From Bacteroidales bacterium UBA4893 (lineage in GTDB: Bacteria > Bacteroidota > Bacteroidia > Bacteroidales > P3): a stretch of 50,843 nucleotides of DNA. A program made the translations under genes and the position numbers. The notes under the pieces were generated by a model. That model was not told the DNA's origin. It saw only the letters and a program-made list of their open reading frames with translations, and ran no database searches. Location: assembly GCA_002399025.1 (NCBI GenBank), contig DHCV01000030.1, forward strand, positions 1 to 50,843, given 5' to 3'. Below are positions 8,963 to 17,052 of this stretch, piece after piece (the first letter of the stretch is position 1; the number at the start of each line of letters is the position of its first letter).

Positions 8963-10501
8963 ATGGAAAAGATGGATAATAAATTTAAGACAAAGACATC
9001 AAGGATTACAGCAGAGCAAGCATTTGCGCTTAATGGGAAGTTGCCTCCACAGGCATTGGAGTTGGAGGAAGCTGTGTTGGGAGGGCTACTTCTTGACCAA
9101 GACGCAATTACTAATTCAATCGATATTATTAGAGAGGAATATTTTTACACACCCGAGCATAGAGAGATTTTTGTTGCAATAAAGCAATTGTTTTATGATA
9201 GCTCACCTGTTGACATGTTGACCGTTGTTGAGCAATTGAAGAAAAATGGTACTTTGGAAATGATTGGTGGAGCTTATAAGATTTCCACCCTGACTTCAAG
9301 GATAACCTCTGGTGCACATATTGAATATCATGCTCGTATTCTTTCAGAAAAATATATTCAAAGAGAACTAATAAGGGTTTCAACAGAAACGATTAAGGAT
9401 GCTTACGAAGAAACCACTGATGTTGTGGAGCTTTTGGATAAGACCGAAACCAACTTAATGGATATTAGCGATAAGAATTTCAAGAGTGATTTTCAAACCT
9501 TGGAATCTTTGCTTTATGAAGCTCAACAAGAAATTGAAGCAGCTCAAAAGGCTGAAGGGATTACTTCAGGTATTCCATCGGGTTTTAGAGAGTTGGATAG
9601 CTTAACAACAGGTTTTCATAAAGGGACTCTAATTGTTCTTGCTGCTCGTCCTGCAATGGGTAAAACAGCATTGGCTTTGTCAATGGTGAGGAATATGGCA
9701 GTTGATCATAATATTCCTGTTGCTTTCTTTTCTTTGGAAATGACAGCTTTGGAACTTACCATGCGTTTGATTTCTTCTGAGGTTGAAATTTCAAGTGATA
9801 GACTTAAAAAAGGCGATCAATTAAGACCAGATGAAATTGAACGTTTGCAAGATATTGGAAGGCTTTCAAAAGCACCAATCTATATAGACGATACTCCACA
9901 ATTAAAGATATTTGAATTAAGAGCTAAATGTCGTCGTTTGAAACAGAAATATGATATTAAAATGATTTTTATTGACTATTTGCAGCTAATGAGTGGTACT
10001 TCAGACAATAGGGGAGGCAATCGTGAACAGGAAATTAGTACCATATCTCGTCAATTGAAAGCTTTGTCAAAGGAATTGGGTATTCCTGTTTTGGCTTTAG
10101 CACAGCTTTCTCGTGCTGTTGAAACTCGTGGAGGGTCAAAAAAACCTATGCTATCTGACCTTAGAGAGTCTGGTGCAATTGAGCAAGATGCCGATATAGT
10201 TATGTTTATTTATCGTCCAGAGTATTATGGTTTTACCGAACCAGACGATAAGGGACCAACATTAGGAATGGCTGATATTTTACTTCAAAAGCATCGTTCA
10301 GGACCAGTTGGTGATGTACGTTTGAAATTTGTGAGCCGTTTTGCCAAATTCCTTAATAGGGATTATATGATTGATGCTCCAATGCAAGACGTTATGGGAA
10401 GAAATATTAATTTTGACAGTGAAGGAAGACCAAATGCAATCATTGCATCAAAGATGAATCAAGATGATGATTTACCAACAGATGATGATTCAGCATTCTA
10501 A
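8963..10501 (+). CDS. dnaB: Replicative DNA helicase DnaB
   Basis: The ring helicase that unwinds DNA at the replication fork. About 512 residues from ATG 8963. The N-terminal helical domain (primase/loader contact) covers about residues 20-120 (PQALELEEAVLGGLLLDQDA is the family signature). The RecA-like domain has Walker A at about 230 (AARPAMGKTALAL), the Walker B region MIFIDYLQLMSG, and LSRAVETRG ahead of the arginine finger region. There is no intein or frameshift. It is followed nine bases later by the amidotransferase-like gene, which may share its transcript. Confidence 0.96.
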   Translation: MEKMDNKFKTKTSRITAEQAFALNGKLPPQALELEEAVLGGLLLDQDAITNSIDIIREEYFYTPEHREIFVAIKQLFYDSSPVDMLTVVEQLKKNGTLEMIGGAYKISTLTSRITSGAHIEYHARILSEKYIQRELIRVSTETIKDAYEETTDVVELLDKTETNLMDISDKNFKSDFQTLESLLYEAQQEIEAAQKAEGITSGIPSGFRELDSLTTGFHKGTLIVLAARPAMGKTALALSMVRNMAVDHNIPVAFFSLEMTALELTMRLISSEVEISSDRLKKGDQLRPDEIERLQDIGRLSKAPIYIDDTPQLKIFELRAKCRRLKQKYDIKMIFIDYLQLMSGTSDNRGGNREQEISTISRQLKALSKELGIPVLALAQLSRAVETRGGSKKPMLSDLRESGAIEQDADIVMFIYRPEYYGFTEPDDKGPTLGMADILLQKHRSGPVGDVRLKFVSRFAKFLNRDYMIDAPMQDVMGRNINFDSEGRPNAIIASKMNQDDDLPTDDDSAF

Positions 10502-10510
10502 TTATTAGAT

Positions 10511-11773
10511 ATGAAAAAGACTTTATTTCTTATTATTGCTTTACTACTTAGCAACTATGCTTTTTCATTGCATATTCTTATCCCTATGGATGAAACTCAA
10601 AAGAATCACATAAAGGCTTATGGAGTTGCATATTGGGTTTTGGCACAAGAGGGAGAGGTTAGCTGGCTTTTGAATTATAGAGGAGGTTCTTTTTTGGTAA
10701 AACATGATGAAAAAATTGAAAGACAATGTAAGTTAAGAGGAGTAACATATAATAATATAGCTGATGTTCAAGCAGAGCAAATTATTAGAGAAATTGCAGA
10801 ACCAGAAGTGAATATGGATGTTGTAAAGCTTCAAAAAGCCCCAAAGATAGCTGTATATTCTCCCAAAAATAAACTCCCATGGGATGATGCTGTAACCCTT
10901 GTATTGACTTATGCCGACATTCCTTATGATGTAATATATGATGACGAAATCCTAAAAGGAGTTCTTCCAATTTATGATTGGTTACACCTTCATCATGAAG
11001 ATTTCACAGGACAGTATGGTAAGTTTTGGGCAAATTATCGCAATCAGGCTTGGTATATTGAGGATGTTAGAACTAATGAAGAAATGGCAGCAAAACATGG
11101 TTTTAAGAAGGTTTCGCAGTTAAAATTGGCAGTAGCCAAAAAGATTAAGGAATTTGTTGCTGGAGGAGGGTTTATGTTTGCAATGTGTTCTGCTCCCGAT
11201 AGTTTTGATATAGCTTTAGCAGCTGAAGGAACTGATATTTGTGATGTGATGTTTGACGGAGATGCAATGGACCCAAATGCACAACAAAAATTGGACTATT
11301 CTCAGTGTTTCGCATTTAGGGATTTTACCATAGAAACCAATCCCTATAAATATGAAAAGTCAAATATTGATGTAACACCCCAAAGAGCAAGATTGGTAAA
11401 TGAAAAGAATGATTTATTTGTTTTATTTGACTTTTCAGCCAAATGGGATTGGATACCAACCATGTTAACTCAAAATCACACAAAGATAATTAAAGGTTTT
11501 ATGGGTCAAAGCACTGCCTTTAATAAGAAATTTTTGAAACCAAATGTAGTTGTTTTGGGTGAGAATAAATCAATTGATGAAGTTCGATATATTCATGGAA
11601 CCTTTGCAAAAGGCACTTGGACATTTCTTTCAGGACATGACCCAGAAGACTATCAGCATTATGTTGGCGACCCAGTAACTGACCTAAGTCTATTCCCAAA
11701 TTCAGCTGGATATCGTCTAATTCTAAATAATATTCTTTTCCCAGCAGCAAAAAAAGAGAAGCAAAAAACCTAA
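10511..11773 (+). CDS. Exported glutamine-amidotransferase-like protein (called 'asparagine synthetase B' in relatives)
   Basis: A 420-residue protein with a signal peptide (MKKTLFLIIALLLSNYAFS), hence periplasmic or secreted. The middle part resembles the class I glutamine amidotransferase/ThuA-like fold: IAVYSPKNKLPWDDAVTLVL opens a Rossmann-like region, and VAGGGFMFAMCSAPDSFD at about 217-234 has Cys226 at the nucleophile-elbow position. As I recall, related Bacteroidota proteins are often labelled asparagine synthetase B. Here there is neither an N-terminal Cys nor a PP-loop (SGGxDS) ATP site, so that activity is not supported. Real substrate unknown. It faces the GH92 gene across a strong hairpin at 11842-11889. 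Confidence 0.6.
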   Translation: MKKTLFLIIALLLSNYAFSLHILIPMDETQKNHIKAYGVAYWVLAQEGEVSWLLNYRGGSFLVKHDEKIERQCKLRGVTYNNIADVQAEQIIREIAEPEVNMDVVKLQKAPKIAVYSPKNKLPWDDAVTLVLTYADIPYDVIYDDEILKGVLPIYDWLHLHHEDFTGQYGKFWANYRNQAWYIEDVRTNEEMAAKHGFKKVSQLKLAVAKKIKEFVAGGGFMFAMCSAPDSFDIALAAEGTDICDVMFDGDAMDPNAQQKLDYSQCFAFRDFTIETNPYKYEKSNIDVTPQRARLVNEKNDLFVLFDFSAKWDWIPTMLTQNHTKIIKGFMGQSTAFNKKFLKPNVVVLGENKSIDEVRYIHGTFAKGTWTFLSGHDPEDYQHYVGDPVTDLSLFPNSAGYRLILNNILFPAAKKEKQKT

Positions 11774-11841
11774 TTTTAACATTTGAGAGGAAGAAAAATT
11801 CTTTTGTCCCACATTTCTTTTGTAAGATATTGATTAATAAG

Positions 11842-11889
11842 TTTGTTCCGTTGTTCCACCCCCTTAGTAGAGAGGAACAACGGAACAAA
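11842..11889. terminator. 16-bp perfect inverted repeat between convergent genes
   Basis: TTTGTTCCGTTGTTCC at 11842-11857 is exactly complementary to 11874-11889, with a 16-base loop. It lies between a rightward and a leftward gene, so it could act as a two-way terminator. There is no U-run on either side, and the loop is long, so another role is possible. Confidence 0.6.
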
Positions 11890-12064
11890 TGTTAATTTAG
11901 TGCAGAGTTGCACTAAGACAAGTTAGCTTAGAGCAAAACTCTTCACCTTAATATTTAACTCGATTTGTTTGGATGGACGATTAGAAGATACCTATATTGA
12001 TAAAAAATCCTAATCTTTTTTTATTTAAGTTAAGTGAAAAAGCTGATTAAGTCTATGAAAAATA

Positions 12065-15019
12065 TTATTCAATCATAATCTCATCAATAAATATCCAAAC
12101 TTTTTCACCCTTTGCTATATGCCAATCTGGAATTGTTCCAAGATTAATTGCCTCAACCTTAATATAGCGAGCTGAAAAAGGAATGGTAGTATAGAATGTG
12201 TGAGTTATAGGAACAGGATCAGTTTCGTGAATTGGAGTTTGTATGGTTTCCAAAAGGGTGAAGTTTTCACCATCATCAGAAATATAGTAGTTAACTTCTT
12301 TTGGCATAAATATCCATGATTTGATGTCTTGAATGAAATTACCTCCCACATGAGTAAGGTCTTGTTTTTCTCCCAAGTCAACAACTGCAACAAAGTTTTC
12401 ACCATAATATCCTTGCCATTTGCTTAATCGCCATTTGTTTCCTCCTCTAATTTGGTCAATCAAACAATCTGCTCCTCCTCCAGTGTATTGAGGATTTGGC
12501 TCACTAAGAAGTTTTACTTTTCTTCCAGCAGGAATTTTGTTAAATTTTATGCTTATAGGAGTGCTTTCAATATTATCCTCAGTTGTATTAACTGCTGTGA
12601 TTTTTACAGTTTCATTAATCTTTATATTTCTTCGTTTATAATCACTATCCCCAAAATGAACCAAGCTCCTACCATCTGGATAATCAAGTGTAGGCATTAT
12701 TATATTCCCGTTTATTGAATTTACAAACACTTGTTTTTTATCGGTAAAGGTTTGAGTTCCCTCATATTCAAAATATGGTACAATTGCAATTTGATGGTCT
12801 TTTATTTCGCTGTTTGGACGATTGTCTTCTTTTTTGCCGTATTTCTTGTTAGGCTTCGAATCCATTTCAAAGTCAATAACTCCACCATTCATAATATCAA
12901 AATGATTTAAGTAAGTATTCTTGTATTTCTTTCCATTAAGTTTAATGGACTTAACATACATTTCTTTATCCTTTTGAGGAGCATTAATCACAAATGTTTT
13001 ACCATTTTCCAACTTAATTGTTGCTTTTGAGAAAAGAGGAGAGCCAATAACATATTCATTTGAACCAGGGCAAACAGGATAAAAACCTAAAGAGCTCATT
13101 ATATACCAAGCAGACATTTGTCCTGCATCATCATTTCCACAAATACCATCTGGCTTATCTGAATAAAGAGTTGTTAAAATACGTCTAACCAATTCTTGAG
13201 TTTTCCATGCTTCACCTGCATAAGTATAGAGATATGCCATATGATGAGAAGGTTCATTTCCATGTGCATATTGTCCAATCAAACCTATAACATCGGCTTG
13301 ATTACGTCCTGTTGGTTTTTCTTTTGAGTTAAAACAATCATCTAAAAGTTTTGTAAATGCTTCATCTGAGCCAATAAGTTTAATGAATCCCTTAACATCT
13401 TGAGGAACATAGAAACCATATTGCCAGCCATTGCCTTCGGTGTAATTAATATCTATTTGTTTTGGATCAAAATTAGGAGTAAACTTTCCATTAATCTTAG
13501 GCTGAATAAATTTATTCTTAGGGTTAAATAAGTTCTTGTAGTTTTGAGCTTTCTTAATAAACTCTTCATAAATATAAGTTTCGTTCCTTTGTTTTGCAAC
13601 TTGAGCAACACACCACATATTATAAGAATACTCTAATGTTTTTGAAACACTCTCATGTTCTAATTCGGAAGAAATATACCCATATTGATCAAAATAATCT
13701 AAGCCAAATAGTTCTGGATTATAAATTCCTCTTTTTTCAAGATTTCTTATTCTTCTGGTGCTGCTTGCATTGTTTATCATAGCTTGCAAAGTCAACTTTT
13801 CATCTCCTCTAATCCCTTTCATATAAGCATCAGCAATCATAGAAATTCCATGAAAACCAATCATACAATAAGTTTCATAGCTTGCCAACTCCCAAACAGG
13901 AAGAATGCCACTTTGATTGTACATATCCAAAGCAGTATTAACAAAATCCTTAGAGCGTTTTTGGTCAATGATTGTTAAAAGAGGATGAAGTGTGCGATAG
14001 GTGTCCCAAAGAGAAAATACTGTATAGCGATTATAATTTTCAGCTTTATGAATCTTTCTATCCATTCCAAGATATTGTCCATCAACATCAGAATAAAGAT
14101 TTGGAGAAATCATAGAATGATACATTGCAGTATAGAAAGTACGTTGTTGTTCTAAAGTTCCTCCTTCAATATCAATTTTTTTTAATTCTTTTTCCCAAAG
14201 TTGATTGGCAATTTGCTTAGCATCATCAAATCCTTTGGCTTTTTCTGCTCTAAGATTTCTTAAAGCTCCATCAGTACTAACAGAAGATAAAGAAACAGCT
14301 ATATCCAACTTTGAATCTTCATTACTATTTATTCCAAAAGAAAGAAATAGTTGTGCTTTTGAAGAATCATAATCAATAGAAATAATTGGTTCGGAGAAAG
14401 AAGCAGCAAAATATATTATCTGATCTTCATTCCAAGCCTTAGAACGACGCATTCCAACAATGGTTTTATCGTCAATTTTCTCCCAAGAAGAAGCAAGTAA
14501 TAAATCCCTATGTTTTAAATCAATCAAAAGATTTCTTTCTCTATCCTTTCCATGAAAATGATAACGATGATACCCTGCTCTTTCAGTTGCTGTAAGTTCA
14601 ACAAAGATAGGGGAATTAGAAAACATTACAGCATAGTAGCTAGCATTTGCTTTTTCGTTCTTATGAGAAAAAACTTCAGCAAAACTATTTGTTTCTCTTC
14701 CTTTAGTGGTAGGCATAAAAAGAATATCACCATAGTCAGAGCAACCTGTTCCAGAAAGATGAGTATGAGAAAATCCATAAATAACAGAGTCTGAATAGTG
14801 ATAAGCACTACAACCATCCCATCCATCCAAACGAGTATCAGGACTTAATTGCACCATACCAAAAGGAGCAACAGCACCAGGATAAGTATGACCATGAAAA
14901 GCCGTTCCAATAAAAGGATCAACCAAATCAACCTTACTCTTATAATGTAGATTGTTTTGAGCAAAAAGGCTTATGCTAACTAAACCTAATAAACCAAATA
15001 ATAAACTTCTTTTATTCAT
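12065..15019 (-). CDS. GH92 alpha-mannosidase with C-terminal discoidin-like domain
   Basis: A 984-residue exported glycosidase. After the signal peptide (to about LFAQ, residue 21) the GH92 N-terminal signature appears: VDPFIGTAFHGHTYPGAVAP. The (alpha/alpha)6 domain includes TEGNGWQYGF at about 526-535 and GNDDAGQMSAW at about 626, regions that hold the catalytic acid and Asp bases in this calcium-dependent family. Residues from about 842 onward resemble an F5/8 type C (CBM32-like) sugar-binding domain. GH92 enzymes remove alpha-linked mannose from N-glycans or mannans. It is the last gene of the minus-strand dapB-ROK-GH2-propeller-GH92 run, two bases after its upstream neighbour. Linkage specificity cannot be read from sequence. 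Confidence 0.9.
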   Translation of the reverse strand: MNKRSLLFGLLGLVSISLFAQNNLHYKSKVDLVDPFIGTAFHGHTYPGAVAPFGMVQLSPDTRLDGWDGCSAYHYSDSVIYGFSHTHLSGTGCSDYGDILFMPTTKGRETNSFAEVFSHKNEKANASYYAVMFSNSPIFVELTATERAGYHRYHFHGKDRERNLLIDLKHRDLLLASSWEKIDDKTIVGMRRSKAWNEDQIIYFAASFSEPIISIDYDSSKAQLFLSFGINSNEDSKLDIAVSLSSVSTDGALRNLRAEKAKGFDDAKQIANQLWEKELKKIDIEGGTLEQQRTFYTAMYHSMISPNLYSDVDGQYLGMDRKIHKAENYNRYTVFSLWDTYRTLHPLLTIIDQKRSKDFVNTALDMYNQSGILPVWELASYETYCMIGFHGISMIADAYMKGIRGDEKLTLQAMINNASSTRRIRNLEKRGIYNPELFGLDYFDQYGYISSELEHESVSKTLEYSYNMWCVAQVAKQRNETYIYEEFIKKAQNYKNLFNPKNKFIQPKINGKFTPNFDPKQIDINYTEGNGWQYGFYVPQDVKGFIKLIGSDEAFTKLLDDCFNSKEKPTGRNQADVIGLIGQYAHGNEPSHHMAYLYTYAGEAWKTQELVRRILTTLYSDKPDGICGNDDAGQMSAWYIMSSLGFYPVCPGSNEYVIGSPLFSKATIKLENGKTFVINAPQKDKEMYVKSIKLNGKKYKNTYLNHFDIMNGGVIDFEMDSKPNKKYGKKEDNRPNSEIKDHQIAIVPYFEYEGTQTFTDKKQVFVNSINGNIIMPTLDYPDGRSLVHFGDSDYKRRNIKINETVKITAVNTTEDNIESTPISIKFNKIPAGRKVKLLSEPNPQYTGGGADCLIDQIRGGNKWRLSKWQGYYGENFVAVVDLGEKQDLTHVGGNFIQDIKSWIFMPKEVNYYISDDGENFTLLETIQTPIHETDPVPITHTFYTTIPFSARYIKVEAINLGTIPDWHIAKGEKVWIFIDEIMIE

Positions 15020-15020
15020 A

Positions 15021-17051
15021 TTATTGATAATATTTTCTTTTTGAATTTAAATAAGTAACAATTTCTAACAACAATTTTTTGTTTTCAAATTTATCTGTAA
15101 AAGGATATAATTTTTTAATTAAAAGCGATAAAGGCAGGTTATAGGAATTAATATATTGTTCCTTATACTTAATTGTTAAAGGAAAATAAAAAGCATTAGC
15201 TCGATACCAGTAATTATTCATTTGAATTGTGTCATTATTAGAATTAATAATATTTACCTCAAACCATCTTCTTGATGTGGACCAAGAATCTTTTTCTCTT
15301 GTAATAAAATTTGAAAAAGTTTCTTGACTAATAGTATCTATTATTTCATTTATATTATAAAAGAAAGAGGTATCCTTCTTAAATTTTTTATAGTTGTTAC
15401 TGTATTTACTATTAAACAAACTATCAAGTAATAACATATAATCTTTTTTATCCTTTTCAGATATGTTAAAATCTTTAAGTACTGGTAATTGTTGAGGATT
15501 ATTATTAAACTGTTTTAAAGTTTCTACTACTTCATTTATACTTACTTGATTATTAAATAGTGTGTCATCATAAAAATCAACAATTAGGCTTTCTTTTGTT
15601 AATTTTGTTGTAGAAAGCATACTATCAGTTAAATAATAATTTACTAAAAAATTCTTATAATAGCCACCATCTCCTGCTCCACCTTCTCTTATTTCTATTT
15701 TATTTACTGGATAAAGAAAAAATGAAGATAATGGGTTTTTAGGATAATAAAGTAAATCTTGTTTTGTTGAAGTTGAGTATAGGTAATTGTCTTTCTTATT
15801 CCATACAATTGCTGTACTGTCATTTAGCAATGATAAATCTTCAATATTATAATTTAATTGTGCTTCTCTATACCAATCTTGATTACCATTTTCTGTAACA
15901 TATATATAATTGTTATTAAATGACCATTGAAGATTCTTTCCGTTAACAATTTTGTTGTTTATTTCAATTTGTTTGTCTTCTGTAAATAAATAAGTTTGGA
16001 AAAATTCTTTACTATTTATCTTTGCTACTTTTGACATATAATCAAAAGGAGAATTAGTCAAAAATAAATATACAGAATTGTTTACAACTTTCATATCTTT
16101 TATTCTTCCTACAATTTTTTGAGTTGAAATTATTTTATAAGTATCTATATTTTCAAGTTGAATAACTTTATTTTCTGTTGTTATTGCAAAAAGATTATCT
16201 AAATCTCTGTCTATTTCAAAATCGATAAGATTTATGATAAACTCTTTCCATTCAATTTTATCTATTTTAGAATAAAATATTTTACTACCTTGCTTAATTA
16301 CATAATAATCTTTCCACTTTCTAATTTTTTCCACATCATTGTATCTAATTTGATTTTCATTATTTAAATTCTGATCCAAGGGTGTTTCTATTTTAGAATA
16401 ATTTTTCCAATTATCTTTTGTTATAAATAATAAATTCGCTAATGCACCTGCAATACCTTCATTATTATTTATCATATAAATAGAATGAGTTCTTGAAGAC
16501 TTATCAAAAGGAGAATTTAACTTTTTCCAAGACTTTCCAAAGTTAGAAGTATAGTATATATTTCCACTGGAACCTCCCATCCAACCAATCCCTTCTTTAT
16601 ATATAAAAACATCATAAATCCATTCATTTTCTTTTTTCCCAAATGATAAACTTTTTATATCTTGAAAGTTATTTTTTGTAAAATAATATCCATTTTCATT
16701 TGAATACATCTTTTTTGAAGATTGTATATAACCAGTAATAATTGCAGTATCATTATTAAAAAATGATATTCTATCCAAAGTTGGATAATTAAAATCTTTT
16801 TCAAATTCAAATTCAAATTTATTATCTTTTTTATAATAAAACCTCTTCAATTCTTTAAAAGGAGAATAGATATTATCAGCATAAAACATTTCTCCTACAT
16901 AAGTAGTAATAAAAATTCTTTCATCCGGTGCGATAGAAATTTCTGTTATTCTTCCCGTGTAGTCCAATTCTGCTCTTCTATCTTTTTCTTGTGCAAAAAG
17001 ACAAATAGTAAATAAACTTAAAAGAATAAATATTAAACTTCTTTTTTTCAT
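15021..17051 (-). CDS. Exported BNR/YCF48-like propeller protein, unknown function
   Basis: A 676-residue protein with a signal peptide (MKKRSLIFILLSLFTICLFAQE). The first two thirds contain repeats of the BNR/YCF48 kind (GWMGGSSGNIYYTSNFGKSW, and looser copies), suggesting a beta-propeller. The remainder is charged and unrecognised. No sialidase catalytic residues or T9SS tail are visible. It sits between two mannosidases with one- and two-base spacings, so it is probably part of the same glycan-use operon, perhaps binding substrate. Its first residues and its final KRKYY resemble the flanking genes (see findings). Confidence 0.6.
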   Translation of the reverse strand: MKKRSLIFILLSLFTICLFAQEKDRRAELDYTGRITEISIAPDERIFITTYVGEMFYADNIYSPFKELKRFYYKKDNKFEFEFEKDFNYPTLDRISFFNNDTAIITGYIQSSKKMYSNENGYYFTKNNFQDIKSLSFGKKENEWIYDVFIYKEGIGWMGGSSGNIYYTSNFGKSWKKLNSPFDKSSRTHSIYMINNNEGIAGALANLLFITKDNWKNYSKIETPLDQNLNNENQIRYNDVEKIRKWKDYYVIKQGSKIFYSKIDKIEWKEFIINLIDFEIDRDLDNLFAITTENKVIQLENIDTYKIISTQKIVGRIKDMKVVNNSVYLFLTNSPFDYMSKVAKINSKEFFQTYLFTEDKQIEINNKIVNGKNLQWSFNNNYIYVTENGNQDWYREAQLNYNIEDLSLLNDSTAIVWNKKDNYLYSTSTKQDLLYYPKNPLSSFFLYPVNKIEIREGGAGDGGYYKNFLVNYYLTDSMLSTTKLTKESLIVDFYDDTLFNNQVSINEVVETLKQFNNNPQQLPVLKDFNISEKDKKDYMLLLDSLFNSKYSNNYKKFKKDTSFFYNINEIIDTISQETFSNFITREKDSWSTSRRWFEVNIINSNNDTIQMNNYWYRANAFYFPLTIKYKEQYINSYNLPLSLLIKKLYPFTDKFENKKLLLEIVTYLNSKRKYYQ

Positions 17052-17052
17052 A

